A DNA stretch of 64,000 nucleotides from Bacillus sp. CH30_1T (lineage in GTDB: Bacteria; Bacillota; Bacilli; Bacillales; Bacillaceae_B): positions 186,001 to 250,000 of the forward strand of contig NZ_VTUY01000004.1 in assembly GCF_008364765.1 (NCBI RefSeq). Direction: 5' to 3'. Position numbers and translations under genes: made by a program. The notes beneath the pieces are model-generated. The model saw only the letters and a list, made by a program, of their open reading frames with translations, was not told where the DNA came from and did no database searches. Below, piece by piece: positions 36,599 through 46,128 of the stretch; position 1 is the first letter of the stretch; every line of letters begins with the position of its first letter.

Positions 36599-37819
36599 AT
36601 GAATATATTAATTGCGACAGTGTTTCCTCTACCAGGGGGAGGTATTTGGTCTTTTGTCTCTAACTTGTCGGCTTATCTTGTCGGGCAAGGTCATCATGTA
36701 GATATTTTATGTACAAGGGATAATAACTCAAAAGTAGTTATATTGGGAAGTGAGACAGTTATTGATCTTAGCCAGTATCGTTCCTATGTTGAAAAGAAAT
36801 TAATGAGGTCTGTTCCCCATTTGCCGAGAAATCCCTGGGTATATCATGCGGAATTAAATCGGTATATATTTGAGCAGGGTGTTTCCAATGTTGACATGAC
36901 TAAGTACGATATCATTCATGCACAGGATGTCATTTCCGCAGTGGCACTTAGTCGTGTTAAGCCCCTTAGGGTCCCGCTTATTACCAGTGGTCATGGATAT
37001 TTAACTGGGGCCATATTCCATCAGTATAAATCCTTGAATACTAGTATTGAGGATAAATCGATATGGAACTCATTCATACTTCAGTATTATGCCCGCCTTG
37101 AACAAGTAGGATTTGAATCCAGTGATTTCATCCATACTTCAAGTCAATGGATGAGAGGAATCATCGAAAAAGAATTCAAAATTGATCCATTCCATATTCA
37201 TACTTATAAATATGGAGTAGAGCTTTCTCAATTTAATGGTGATTCCCCTTTCAAGCGCAAGGGTGCGAAGAAGATCATATTAGTCAATAGTCGCCTGGTC
37301 TATTTAAAAGGACTGCACAATTTAATAGAAGCTCTCTCATTCTTGAGGTCCAGAGATAAGTGGGAATGTTGGATTTTGGGTGAGGGGGAACTTGAAACAA
37401 CCTTAAAAGAAAGTTGCCGAAATCTAGGGGTCGAGAAGAATGTATTATTCTGGGGAAATACTTCAAAAGTGAAAGAGATATTATACCAATCGGACATGCT
37501 TGTTCTTCCGAGCCTGCAGGAAAATCAGCCTTTTGCAGTAATTGAAGCACAGTTACTGGGTGTTCCTACAATTGTTAGCAATGCTGGAGGACTTCCGGAG
37601 ATGGTTGAAAACAACAAGAATGGTTTTATTATAGAAAAAGGGAATAGCAGGCAGTTGTCGGAGAAGATAGAATACCTTTTGAATAATCCTTCAATACGCG
37701 ACCAAATGAGTAAATATGCTTCTCAAAAGGGGAAAGAAATGTGGGATGTAAATATATTAGGACGGAAAATGGTCCAGCTATACTCAAAAGCCATTCAATG
37801 GAAAAACAGGATCAGGTAA
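36599..37819 (+). CDS. Family 4 (GT-B) glycosyltransferase
   Basis: A 406-aa GT-B enzyme beginning MNILIATVFPLPGGGIWSF, with an N-terminal acceptor domain (GHGYLTGAIFHQ) and a C-terminal donor domain carrying the E-x7-E motif in ENQPFAVIEAQLLGVPTIVSN. It probably adds a sugar from a nucleotide donor with retention. ATG 36599 follows AAAGGA; an in-frame TTG at 36596 is also possible. It lies directly after the 52-aa gene. Confidence 0.88.
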   Translation: MNILIATVFPLPGGGIWSFVSNLSAYLVGQGHHVDILCTRDNNSKVVILGSETVIDLSQYRSYVEKKLMRSVPHLPRNPWVYHAELNRYIFEQGVSNVDMTKYDIIHAQDVISAVALSRVKPLRVPLITSGHGYLTGAIFHQYKSLNTSIEDKSIWNSFILQYYARLEQVGFESSDFIHTSSQWMRGIIEKEFKIDPFHIHTYKYGVELSQFNGDSPFKRKGAKKIILVNSRLVYLKGLHNLIEALSFLRSRDKWECWILGEGELETTLKESCRNLGVEKNVLFWGNTSKVKEILYQSDMLVLPSLQENQPFAVIEAQLLGVPTIVSNAGGLPEMVENNKNGFIIEKGNSRQLSEKIEYLLNNPSIRDQMSKYASQKGKEMWDVNILGRKMVQLYSKAIQWKNRIR

Positions 37820-38036
37820 TGTCTGATTTATATCTGATAGTAGAGCATGTATTACAGCTTAACTCTTGAGTTATGTGAAAATATTTTTCACATTGGTCTT
37901 ATTAAATACTATAAAAATCTGTAAGCCCTTTTGGTTTTTAACTCATGATAGCAGAAATATGGGGATACTTTCCTAAATGGTCTATGAAAAAATTTAGGGT
38001 ATAAGCCTTTTTTGAAATTAGAGAGAGTAGTCTAGG

Positions 38037-38063
38037 ACATGACCCCCTTCTAAACATAGATAT
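38037..38063 (+). promoter_or_regulatory. Candidate sigma-K promoter of the UDP-aminosugar operon
   Basis: AC (38037-38038), 16 nt and CATAGATAT (38055-38063). The -10 has the last two consensus bases inverted (AT for TA). It lies 29 bp before the start codon. Confidence 0.5.
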
Positions 38064-38091
38064 ATAAGAGAAAGAAAAAGGAGAGGTGATC

Positions 38092-39186
38092 ATGAAAATT
38101 GTAACTGTTTTGGGAACGCGGCCAGAAATCATCAGATTGAGTTTAATCATGAAGAAGTTGGATTTGCTGGCGGATGAACATATTATTGTCCATTCAGGGC
38201 AGAATTTTACCCACTCCTTAAATGGGGTCTTCTTTAAAGAACTGGGACTACGAGAGCCGGATTATCTGTTGGCAGGTAAACAACAATCACTTGGAGAACA
38301 ACTTTCATCTTTATTTAAAGAGCTGGAGAAAATCTTATTGAAAGAAAAGCCGGACAAAGTACTGGTGTTGGGTGATACAAATAGCGGATTGAGCGCAATC
38401 CTTGCAGAAAGAATGATGATTCCTGTCGTCCATATGGAAGCTGGAAATCGTTGTTTTGACTTGAATGTTCCTGAAGAAAAAAACCGGAAAATTATTGATG
38501 CAGTTTCTTCCTATAATCTTGTATACACACCATACAGCAAGACCAATTTACTCAATGAGGGCATGACATCCAGTAAAATCATCATTACAGGAAACCCGAT
38601 CTTCGAAGTTCTCAGTCAATATGATGTACAAATTGAAGGAAGCTCCATCCTTCAAGAGTTAACTTTGGAGAAAAAGGAATACTTCCTGGCGACCATCCAC
38701 CGTGCTGAAAACGTTGACAACCCGACACATTTATCTACTATCGTGAATGCACTTAACCAACTGGCTGACACTTATAAAAAGAGGATCATCCTCAGTACTC
38801 ATCCTAGAACTCGATCCAAACTACATTCATCTCCTCATTTACAATTACATCCATTAATCGAGCTTCACGAACCATTCGGTTTTTTTGACTTCATTAAACT
38901 TGAGAAAAACGCGTTTTGTGTGTTGACTGACAGCGGGACCGTTCAAGAGGAATGCTGTATATTTCATATTCCGACTGTAACGGTCAGAAAGACTACGGAG
39001 CGGCCAGAAACGGTGGATTGCGGCAGCAATTTCATTTCAGGGTTAAAGGAAACGGCCATTTTAAATGGCGTAAAGGTAATGTGCTCGAAACCATCACAAT
39101 GGATTTGTCCAGCCGAGTATCTTGATACAAATGTTTCTGATAAAGTGATTAATATTCTACTAGGGGGTTCAGACATTGTTTACTAA
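38092..39186 (+). CDS. UDP-GlcNAc 2-epimerase-like enzyme (CapG/WbjD/WbvD type)
   Basis: A 364-aa non-hydrolysing UDP-HexNAc 2-epimerase. Family motifs are GTRPEIIRLS, HSGQNF, VLGDTNSGLSA and TDSGTVQEEC. The segment HMEAGNRCFDLNVPEEKNRK is the variant seen in enzymes that epimerise UDP-L-PneNAc or UDP-L-RhaNAc at C2 rather than in the general WecB group (established for CapG, WbjD, WbvD). ATG 38092 follows AAGGAGAGGTGATC; in-frame GTG 38086 is less likely. It overlaps the next gene by 11 bp. Confidence 0.85.
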   Translation: MKIVTVLGTRPEIIRLSLIMKKLDLLADEHIIVHSGQNFTHSLNGVFFKELGLREPDYLLAGKQQSLGEQLSSLFKELEKILLKEKPDKVLVLGDTNSGLSAILAERMMIPVVHMEAGNRCFDLNVPEEKNRKIIDAVSSYNLVYTPYSKTNLLNEGMTSSKIIITGNPIFEVLSQYDVQIEGSSILQELTLEKKEYFLATIHRAENVDNPTHLSTIVNALNQLADTYKKRIILSTHPRTRSKLHSSPHLQLHPLIELHEPFGFFDFIKLEKNAFCVLTDSGTVQEECCIFHIPTVTVRKTTERPETVDCGSNFISGLKETAILNGVKVMCSKPSQWICPAEYLDTNVSDKVINILLGGSDIVY

Positions 39187-40168
39187 TAAAACAATTCTTG
39201 TGACGGGGGGTACTGGATCATGGGGAAATGAACTGGTATCTCAACTGCTCGAAAAAGATCCAAAGGAGATTCGTATATTTTCCAGAAATGAAACGAGTCA
39301 GGTATTAATGAAACAAAAATTTGAGAATCATCCAAAGTTGACGTTCATCATTGGGGATGTAAGAGACAAAGAAGCGGTTTCGGAAGCCACTCGACGGGTC
39401 GATTACATCTTTCACCTGGCTGCTCTTAAACACGTTCCTGTCTGTGAATTCCAGCCTTTGGAGGCATTGAAAACAAACGTAATGGGCACACAGAATATTA
39501 TAGATGCAGCAATTGAAAATAATGTTGAAAAGGTCATTAATATCTCTACTGATAAAGCCGCGAATCCTTCCAATTTCTATGGATTTACAAAAGCGATGGG
39601 AGAGAAATTGATCATTAATGCAAATGTAATAACGGATAAAACAAAGTTCGTCTGTGTTCGTGGAGGGAATGTATTGGGTACAAATGGAAGTGTCATACAT
39701 GTATTCAAGCATGGAATCAAGACCAAATCCAAAATCGGTATTACAGATAAAAAAATGACCCGTTTTTTTCTTACGATCAAGGATGCCATTAAACTGCTTT
39801 TCAAGGCAACATTTGAAAGTCATGGAGGAGAAATCTTTGTTATGAAGATGCCAACGTGTAAAATCATCGATCTTGCTCAAGTATTAATTGATCAGTACTC
39901 TCCTGACAAGGAAGTGATTGTTGAGGAATCGGGAATCCGTCCAGGAGAGAAACTCCACGAGCTTCTCTTAACTGAATTTGAAAGTCATAATACGATAGTG
40001 TATGATAGCGAGTATTTTGTCATCCTTCCAACCATACCTATCAAGGGGTTAATGGAATATTACGAGGACTTCCCCCAAGTAGATTTAGATACGTATTCTT
40101 CCAGTGACAATATCATACAGTATGAACAGATCAAAACAATGCTGAAAGACGGGGGTTTTCTAGAATGA
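39176..40168 (+). CDS. UDP-GlcNAc 4,6-dehydratase/5-epimerase (CapE/WbjB-like)
   Basis: A 330-aa extended SDR of the CapE/FlaA1 group. It has TGGTGSWGN for NAD binding, EIRIFSRNE, ALKHVPVCEFQPLEALKTN, STDKA with Asp126-Lys127, and Tyr135-x3-Lys139. The group converts UDP-GlcNAc to a 4-keto-6-deoxy-L-hexose intermediate with inversion at C5. The TTG start follows TAGGGGGTTC inside the previous gene, and its stop overlaps the next start (ATGA). Flanking enzymes match the rest of a UDP-L-aminosugar pathway. Confidence 0.88.
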   Translation: MFTNKTILVTGGTGSWGNELVSQLLEKDPKEIRIFSRNETSQVLMKQKFENHPKLTFIIGDVRDKEAVSEATRRVDYIFHLAALKHVPVCEFQPLEALKTNVMGTQNIIDAAIENNVEKVINISTDKAANPSNFYGFTKAMGEKLIINANVITDKTKFVCVRGGNVLGTNGSVIHVFKHGIKTKSKIGITDKKMTRFFLTIKDAIKLLFKATFESHGGEIFVMKMPTCKIIDLAQVLIDQYSPDKEVIVEESGIRPGEKLHELLLTEFESHNTIVYDSEYFVILPTIPIKGLMEYYEDFPQVDLDTYSSSDNIIQYEQIKTMLKDGGFLE

Positions 40169-40986
40169 ACATCCTTGTTCTGGGGGGCCACGGAATGGCA
40201 GGTCACGTCATCGTAGAACATTTGAAACGTTGTGGCCATCACGTTTTATATACGGTTAGAAAAGAAGATAAGAAAGGTATTTTATTAGATGTAAGGGACC
40301 TGGAAAATGTAAGAAAGGTTGTGTTGGAGCATAAGGCCGAAATCATCATCAACGCAACAGGTCTTCTTAACGATTACGCCGAAGCTCATGTGAAAGAAGC
40401 CATCCAAGTGAACAGTCTTTTACCTCACTCATTGAGGGACATGGTAAATGAATACGGAGGTAAGCTGGTCCACATCAGCACAGACTGTGTTTTTTCTGGA
40501 GACAAAGGAAAGTATACTGAAAAGGACCAAAAAGATGGTTGGAACGTTTATTCCCAATCAAAATCACTTGGCGAAATCGAATCTTCCCCTCATCTGACCG
40601 TCCGTACATCCATCATAGGCCCGGAATTAAAAAAGGACGGTATAGGTCTCCTCCATTGGTTCCTTCAACAGAGAGGAAGTATAAAAGGATATAAAAATGT
40701 CTTCTGGAATGGTGTAACGACCCTTGAATTGGCAAAGGCCATACAAGCATTGATAGTGGAGAATATTTCAGGGCTATATCATTTGAGTGTCGATCAAAAG
40801 ATATCCAAATTTGAGCTCCTGCTTTTATTCAAGGAAATTTTCGAGCACGATGAAGTAGATATTCTCCCTGTAGAGGAGCCAAGGCATGATAAGACTCTTA
40901 TTCATACTAGAAGGGATTACAAGTTTCCGGTTAAAAGCTACAGGGAGATGCTAAATGAACTTCGAGATTGGATGAAAGAGAAATGA
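40165..40986 (+). CDS. RmlD-like UDP-4-keto-sugar reductase (WbvR type)
   Basis: A 273-aa RmlD-family reductase: LGGHGMAGH (glycine motif), NATGLLNDY, STDCVFSGDKGKY and YSQSK with catalytic Tyr and Lys. It lacks the C-terminal cupin domain of CapF/WbjC, which makes UDP-L-PneNAc/UDP-L-FucNAc. The shorter form resembles WbvR, which makes UDP-L-RhaNAc, then UDP-L-QuiNAc after 2-epimerisation. Assignment of the final sugar is inferred. It is coupled by ATGA overlaps at both ends. Confidence 0.82.
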   Translation: MNILVLGGHGMAGHVIVEHLKRCGHHVLYTVRKEDKKGILLDVRDLENVRKVVLEHKAEIIINATGLLNDYAEAHVKEAIQVNSLLPHSLRDMVNEYGGKLVHISTDCVFSGDKGKYTEKDQKDGWNVYSQSKSLGEIESSPHLTVRTSIIGPELKKDGIGLLHWFLQQRGSIKGYKNVFWNGVTTLELAKAIQALIVENISGLYHLSVDQKISKFELLLLFKEIFEHDEVDILPVEEPRHDKTLIHTRRDYKFPVKSYREMLNELRDWMKEK

Positions 40987-41864
40987 GTAAAGTCTTTATT
41001 ACGGGTGCATCTGGTTTTACAGGAAGGCATGCATGTGAGTATTACGTTAATAAAGGGTATGAGGTCTACGGTGCAGTTCGTCACCATCAACATCCCCAGA
41101 AAAAGGTTCGGCAGGTGAACTGTGATTTGATGAATGCAGATGCTTTAAGTGATATGCTTAAATCTATTCAACCACGTTTTATTCTTCACCTTGCTGCTCA
41201 GAATCATAGTGGTCGCTCGTGGGAAGATCCGATCTCGACCATAAACACAAATGTAATAGGGACGATGAATCTTCTTGAGGCTGTAAAAAAAGCTGTGCCC
41301 CAATCGACTATTCTCATCGTTGGCTCTGTTATCGAGTATAATCCTTGTCAATCACAACATCCCAATCATCCATATGGCTTATCTAAATATATGCAAATTC
41401 TCATATCATCCAGTTGGTCATCGTTCTATGACCTGGATATACGAATAGCAAAACCTTCCAATTTGATAGGTCCAGGAAATTCAAATGGCATATGCTCTCT
41501 ACTTGCCCAAAAATGTTTACATTACCGGGAAGATAATTCGAAAACTTTTCACTTTCATAATATCCTCGATCATAGAGATTTTGTAGATGTAAGAGACGCC
41601 ATTGCAGCCTACGATTTAATCTTGCTTAAAGGGGAAAGGAATCATAGCTATACAGTAGCCAGAGGTGAAACCTTCACCTTTTTAAAGATTGCAAAAATGC
41701 TGAAGGAGCTGTCACAAAGCGACCTTCCATTATTTACCGACCACTTTCACCACACACCTGACATTCATTTTGAAAATACCTCTCTACGTCAATTATTCTG
41801 GAAACCCACCTTATCACTACAAGAAAGTTTGAAAGATATCCTCGAGTACTTCGAAAACCAATGA
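40983..41864 (+). CDS. NAD-dependent sugar-nucleotide SDR (GDP-6-deoxy-mannose reductase-like)
   Basis: A 293-aa extended SDR starting MSKVFITGASGFTGRHACEY, with HLAAQNHSGRSWEDP, GSVIEY and YGLSK. The pattern resembles Rmd/GDP-mannose-type reductases and dehydratases. It is the fourth gene of the operon. ATG 40983 overlaps the previous stop (ATGA); an upstream in-frame TTG at 40968 is less likely. It may modify the amino sugar further or act on a second sugar nucleotide. Confidence 0.8.
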   Translation: MSKVFITGASGFTGRHACEYYVNKGYEVYGAVRHHQHPQKKVRQVNCDLMNADALSDMLKSIQPRFILHLAAQNHSGRSWEDPISTINTNVIGTMNLLEAVKKAVPQSTILIVGSVIEYNPCQSQHPNHPYGLSKYMQILISSSWSSFYDLDIRIAKPSNLIGPGNSNGICSLLAQKCLHYREDNSKTFHFHNILDHRDFVDVRDAIAAYDLILLKGERNHSYTVARGETFTFLKIAKMLKELSQSDLPLFTDHFHHTPDIHFENTSLRQLFWKPTLSLQESLKDILEYFENQ

Positions 41865-41870
41865 GCAGGC

Positions 41871-41908
41871 ATCTCATTGCGACGGAAACCTTTTTGTCGT
41901 AATGAGAT
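41871..41908. terminator. Long hairpin between convergent operon ends
   Basis: ATCTCATTGCGAC pairs with GTCGTAATGAGAT (one mismatch) around a 12-nt loop. Neither flank has a T-run after the stem, so it may be a mRNA-stabilising hairpin or a weak bidirectional terminator. Confidence 0.6.
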
Positions 41909-41919
41909 ATTGATGTTCA

Positions 41920-42801
41920 CTAGAAGAAAATGTTGAACTTTTTGAACAAATCTTCGATGTCGATCTTTCTTCTGCCTACATATTGAGCTCTTTTAAGTAG
42001 TACACCATCTTTGATCACTTTTTTTTCTATGGCAGCAGGCGAACCATGTATGACAAGTGTTTTCGCTTTTTTTATTCTTTTATTATCAAAATGAAGGTAA
42101 GCCATTCTTAATAAGTTATAGTATATTCCTTCATAATTAACGTTGTAAGGATGAATGGTTCTAAATAAGTGAAGAGCTGTTACCTGTGGATCGCAGTGGC
42201 AGCGATATCCAAAAAGCCATAGTTTGAGCGATATTTCCACATCTTCATGTCCCCACGTTGAAAAACCTGTTTCGAATCCGCCTATATCGTTAAACACCTT
42301 CTGAGACGTAATGATACAAGCACCTGGTAAAACGGCTGTTTCAAACAATGACTTCCGTTTCTGATGCCATTTGATTTTGAGTGAAGGGGTCAAGGATTGG
42401 CCATATCCCTTGATGGATGGATCATCAAGGGATCCTATGGCAGGGCATACAGCGTCGCTTGTCCCCTTGACGATATGATAAACCAAACGGTCAATCCAAA
42501 AATTTTCGAACGTCATATGAGCATCACAAAATGCTAAATATGGATATTTAGCTCTTGAAGCCCCCAAGTTTCTGGCATTTGCCGGACCTACTGCATTTGC
42601 ACGGACATACGTCACTTTGTGTCGGTGCAAGTAATTTTCCAGAAAGCTGCAGCATTTATCTGTGGAACCATCATCCACTATGATCGCTTCAATCTCAATA
42701 TTTGTCTTAACCGTAAATAATGAGTCCAAAGTCATTTTCACATTCTTACCTTCATTACGTACTGGAAAAATGATTGATACTTTTGGAGGCTCTTTTCCCA
42801 T
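41920..42801 (-). CDS. Family 2/27-like glycosyltransferase resembling polypeptide GalNAc-transferases
   Basis: A 293-aa GT-A enzyme. MGKEPPKVSIIFPVRNEG leads into VDDGSTD, a DAH motif (FCDAHMTF, Asp93-His95) in place of the usual DxD, and WGHEDVEISLKLWLFGY (183-199). That combination (DxH plus WGxE-x2-EIS-x3-W) is typical of polypeptide GalNAc-transferases and related bacterial enzymes. No membrane segment or lectin domain is seen. A perfect CATACACTA -10 with AC at 17 nt upstream precedes it. It may glycosylate Ser/Thr of a spore protein; a lipid or glycan acceptor is equally possible. Confidence 0.78.
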   Translation of the reverse strand: MGKEPPKVSIIFPVRNEGKNVKMTLDSLFTVKTNIEIEAIIVDDGSTDKCCSFLENYLHRHKVTYVRANAVGPANARNLGASRAKYPYLAFCDAHMTFENFWIDRLVYHIVKGTSDAVCPAIGSLDDPSIKGYGQSLTPSLKIKWHQKRKSLFETAVLPGACIITSQKVFNDIGGFETGFSTWGHEDVEISLKLWLFGYRCHCDPQVTALHLFRTIHPYNVNYEGIYYNLLRMAYLHFDNKRIKKAKTLVIHGSPAAIEKKVIKDGVLLKRAQYVGRRKIDIEDLFKKFNIFF

Positions 42802-42834
42802 AGTATCGCTCCTTTGCTCTGATATAGCTTAAGG

Positions 42835-42862
42835 TAGTGTATGGGGAAAACGATTTTTTCGT
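42835..42862 (-). promoter_or_regulatory. Candidate sigma-K promoter of the GalNAc-transferase-like gene
   Basis: On the minus strand, AC (42862-42861), 17 nt and CATACACTA (42843-42835). The -10 matches the consensus exactly, about 33 bp before the start. Confidence 0.62.
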
Positions 42863-42870
42863 GAATGCAG

Positions 42871-42895
42871 AAAAAGGCTGCTTCTTTTAGCAGCC
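42871..42895 (-). terminator. Terminator of the sulfate-activation operon
   Basis: On the minus strand, GGCTGCT pairs with AGCAGCC around a short loop and is followed by five T, directly after the cysQ stop. Confidence 0.85.
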
Positions 42896-42904
42896 GGCAA
42901 TTTT

Positions 42905-43672
42905 TTAAGATATGGAACAGAGGAAAGAGGGGTTAGTGAGAATTTCCTTGTTGTAGACAAGAGGATTGCCTGTCTTATATTCTACCACTTGCCCGTTTGC
43001 TTCTTCTACAATTATTTGCCCCGCAGCTGTGTCCCATTCCATTGTAGGTGCTAAGCGGGGATAATAATGAGCACTGCCTTCTGCAATCATACAGAACTTC
43101 AAGGAACTTCCAATAGAAGCAAACTCAAGCTTCCCTTCCTGTACTTGTAGACGGTCAATATATTCCTGAGTGGCTTTGGATAGATGGGACCTGGATATGA
43201 GCACTTTTTTTCTCAAAGAGGATGAGGAAATAATCAATGTTGATTTTCTATCCGCTGAAGTACCCGCATGCAATATCTTGAAAGCGCCTCTGTTTTTTTC
43301 AGCGTAATAAAGAATATCAAGAGCGGGGGCGTATATTATCCCCAATACAGGTCGATTACCTTGGATGAGAGCGATATTGACGGTGAATTCATCATTCTTC
43401 TTGATAAACTCCTTCGTTCCGTCCAAAGGGTCAATCAACCAAAATGAAGACCAGTTCTTTCTCTCTTTAAAGGGGATTGTGTCACCTTCTTCACTGAGTA
43501 TGGGGATATTATTCGAGAGCTTACATAGTTCAGTTTTTATATATTCATGGGACAACTTGTCTGCAAGAGTTATGGGTGATAAATCTGCTTTTTGATGAAT
43601 GTTATACGTATCGTAATATACTTCCAAAATTCTTTTTCCTGCTTGTATCGCAATTTCTATTATGTCCTTCAC
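42905..43672 (-). CDS. cysQ: 3'(2'),5'-bisphosphate nucleotidase (CysQ-like, PAP phosphatase)
   Basis: A 255-aa member of the inositol-monophosphatase family with the full metal motifs: LSEEGD, WLIDPLDGTKEFI and MEWDTAAGQ. CysQ removes 3'-phosphate from PAP, the by-product of PAPS-using reductases or sulfotransferases. The GTG start has AAGGAG 14 nt upstream, longer than usual. It is the last gene of the sulfate operon. With no PAPS reductase in the window, its presence hints at sulfotransferase activity elsewhere. Confidence 0.85.
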   Translation of the reverse strand: MKDIIEIAIQAGKRILEVYYDTYNIHQKADLSPITLADKLSHEYIKTELCKLSNNIPILSEEGDTIPFKERKNWSSFWLIDPLDGTKEFIKKNDEFTVNIALIQGNRPVLGIIYAPALDILYYAEKNRGAFKILHAGTSADRKSTLIISSSSLRKKVLISRSHLSKATQEYIDRLQVQEGKLEFASIGSSLKFCMIAEGSAHYYPRLAPTMEWDTAAGQIIVEEANGQVVEYKTGNPLVYNKEILTNPSFLCSIS

Positions 43673-43718
43673 TAAATTGTTTTCAACTCCTTATGAAAGA
43701 ATCCTTTAAATAAGGTTT

Positions 43719-44315
43719 CTAAATCAAATTCTTGTTCTTTAAATACTGGACGATTTGCTCGACGGATTCTTCAATGGACTGGCATTCTGTGTCAACGATG
43801 ATCTCAGGTGATTCAGGAATTTCGTAGGGTGAATCAATCCCCGTAAAGTCTTTGATTTCACCCTTTACTACTCTTTCATAAAGACCTTTAGGATCTCTTT
43901 GTATGCAGGTCTTAACGCTTGCATGAACATAAATCTCAATGAATTCTTGTTGTTGTAAAAGAGATCTCACGAATGCTCTATCCTCTTTAAAGGGGGAAAT
44001 GAATGCAGCTAATGTTAATACTCCTGCATCGACAAACAGTTTTGACACTTCTCCAACTCTTCTGATGTTTTCTTTACGGTCTTCTATTGAAAATGATAAG
44101 TCTTGATTTAATCCATGTCGAATATTATCACCATCAAGTCGGTAAGTGTGAATCCCGTCTTCGTGCAATGATTTTTCAACCTCGACTGAAATGGTTGACT
44201 TTCCTGAGCCGGACAATCCAGTAAACCAAAGCAATGCACTATTATGTCCGTGTAGCTGGTGTCGATTTGATTTCACTACTTTTCCCTCATGCCATTTAAT
44301 ATTCTTTTTCTTCAT
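43719..44315 (-). CDS. cysC: Adenylylsulfate kinase
   Basis: A 198-aa kinase that converts APS plus ATP to PAPS. Walker A (GLSGSGKST) is at residues 33-41; [15 protein letters not shown] and RVGEVSKLF are family motifs for the APS site. ATG 44315 is chosen because GAAGGAGGTAAAAAG precedes it, giving [12 protein letters not shown]; the longer frame overlaps the transporter gene. Its start codon lies 26 bp downstream of the transporter gene's stop on the minus strand. Confidence 0.92.
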   Translation of the reverse strand: MKKKNIKWHEGKVVKSNRHQLHGHNSALLWFTGLSGSGKSTISVEVEKSLHEDGIHTYRLDGDNIRHGLNQDLSFSIEDRKENIRRVGEVSKLFVDAGVLTLAAFISPFKEDRAFVRSLLQQQEFIEIYVHASVKTCIQRDPKGLYERVVKGEIKDFTGIDSPYEIPESPEIIVDTECQSIEESVEQIVQYLKNKNLI

Positions 44316-44341
44316 CTTTTTACCTCCTTCGTTTCCGAAAT

Positions 44342-46099
44342 TCATAGCCAAAAGAAATATATAAGCACTACAGTTGTGAGCATCGTAATGATATTAAGGG
44401 GTATCCCCACCTTAAGGAAATCCTTAAACTGATATCCTCCAGGACCATATACAATCAGGTTTGTTTGGTAACCGATTGGCGTTGCAAAACTAGCTGAAGC
44501 AGCAATACTCACCGTCACAGCCAATGCAATCGGATCTAAATCCATTGTTCTTGAAACTTCCAGAATAATAGGAAACATCATGACTGCAGCGGCACTGTTC
44601 GTCATCATTTCAGTAAATAGATTGGTTAGAAGATAGATTGCCAGAATAATTGCGAAGCCTCCCAGAGGTCTTGAAGCCTCCATTAATAAAGTAGCAATAT
44701 AAGTGGCAACACCTGAGTTTATTAAGGCATATCCAATGCCAAATGAACACGAAACCAGTAACAAAACATTCCATTGGATAGCATTTTTCACCTCTTGTGC
44801 AGATACAATCTTTAATAAAAATAATACTAAGGCGGTACATGCCATTGCTGTCAGCATGGATATAAATCCTAATGTCACCAATAGGATCATTGTTCCTAAT
44901 AATGCGATAGAGAACCATCCTTGCCTTGATTGTTTGCGGGTGCTGATTTTATTATCAATTGGAGTTGCGTAATAAAAGTCATTTGTATGGACTTTTTTAT
45001 GAAAATCAGATCCAGTAACGAGCAGCAAAATATCTCCAGGCTTTAAAATAATATCCCCTATTTTGGCTTTTAAGCGCTGATTTTGTCTATGAACAGCGAT
45101 GACGGCTGCATTGTGTCTACTCCTGAAATTCGTATCTTTGATCTTTTTATATAATAAGGTTGAATGATGTGATACGACAGCCTCCACCAATTGATGAAAG
45201 GGGAAATATGAACCGTTATTACTTTGTAATTGAAGACCCTTACTGAACTGAAGCTCCGTGATGGTTGTAATGTCCCCTATGAAAATTAAACGATCATTTT
45301 CTTTAAGAATGGTTGTATTGGTGACAGGGGTAATGATTTCGTCATCACGAATGATACTGACAAGAAATAGTCCTCTTAAACTCCTTAATCTGGCCTGTTC
45401 AACAGTTTTGTGGATATATGGGAATTCTTTAAGGACTAGGATTTCACCTGTAAACTCCCTTAAGGACTCAAGGTTTGTAATGGGGCTGCTTTGACGGACT
45501 GGCAACAAGTAAGAACTGAAAAATACAAGGTAACATAAACCAACGAGGGTTATTGGAACCCCGATCTTACTAAGTTCGAAAAAAGTGAAGCCACGAAGGT
45601 TATGATCAAGAAGCAAACCATGCACGACAAGATTCGTCGATGTTCCAATGAGTGTAATAGTACCGCCAAGAATCGTCGCATAAGAAAGAGGGATCAGGAA
45701 TTTTGAAGGGGAAAGTCGATGATCTTCACACCACTTCTTAACAAGAGGGGTGAATGCAATGACAATGGGAGTATTGTTAAGAAAAGCTGACAGGAAAGAG
45801 ATTGGGAAGAGAATCTTGGCAAGAATGTGTTTTCTTGAAGTTGAATGATTCAGCAACATCTGAAAAACGTGATCTACAATCCCGCTATTTTGAATACTAC
45901 CAGCTATTATAAACAATAAACCGATGGTGAGCATCCCTTCATTTGAAAAGCCCCTTGTAGCTTCTTGAGGCGTAATGACACCTGTTAATACGAATAGGAG
46001 AAGAGTTGCGGGTAGAATGATTTCGGGCCGTTCCAATTCAAAGACCAAGCATGAGAGCATAACAATCATTCCAAATATTACAATATAAAATTCAATCAT
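44342..46099 (-). CDS. SLC13/DASS-type permease with TrkA-C domains, likely sulfate transporter
   Basis: A 585-aa protein with hydrophobic segments at both ends and, in the middle (about 205-380), two TrkA-C-like domains ([16 protein letters not shown], ..[17 protein letters not shown]). Signatures of the anion-sodium symporter family include [14 protein letters not shown] and [16 protein letters not shown]. In the same operon as sat, cysC and cysQ it most likely imports sulfate. The ATG start has ACAAGGAGACG upstream. Confidence 0.82.
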   Translation of the reverse strand: MIEFYIVIFGMIVMLSCLVFELERPEIILPATLLLFVLTGVITPQEATRGFSNEGMLTIGLLFIIAGSIQNSGIVDHVFQMLLNHSTSRKHILAKILFPISFLSAFLNNTPIVIAFTPLVKKWCEDHRLSPSKFLIPLSYATILGGTITLIGTSTNLVVHGLLLDHNLRGFTFFELSKIGVPITLVGLCYLVFFSSYLLPVRQSSPITNLESLREFTGEILVLKEFPYIHKTVEQARLRSLRGLFLVSIIRDDEIITPVTNTTILKENDRLIFIGDITTITELQFSKGLQLQSNNGSYFPFHQLVEAVVSHHSTLLYKKIKDTNFRSRHNAAVIAVHRQNQRLKAKIGDIILKPGDILLLVTGSDFHKKVHTNDFYYATPIDNKISTRKQSRQGWFSIALLGTMILLVTLGFISMLTAMACTALVLFLLKIVSAQEVKNAIQWNVLLLVSCSFGIGYALINSGVATYIATLLMEASRPLGGFAIILAIYLLTNLFTEMMTNSAAAVMMFPIILEVSRTMDLDPIALAVTVSIAASASFATPIGYQTNLIVYGPGGYQFKDFLKVGIPLNIITMLTTVVLIYFFWL

Positions 46100-46128
46100 G
46101 ATGTCGTCTCCTTGTGGTATACCTTGAT

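Noticed and set aside
39305..39880. 191-aa minus-strand open frame
   Set aside because: It lies wholly inside the CapE-like gene on the other strand, has no ribosome site and shows no recognisable motif; it mirrors the sense codons.
42905..43672. Inositol monophosphatase (SuhB-type) as an alternative for the cysQ-like gene
   Set aside because: Operon context with sat and cysC and the CysQ-like motif set favour PAP phosphatase, though motifs alone cannot exclude it.
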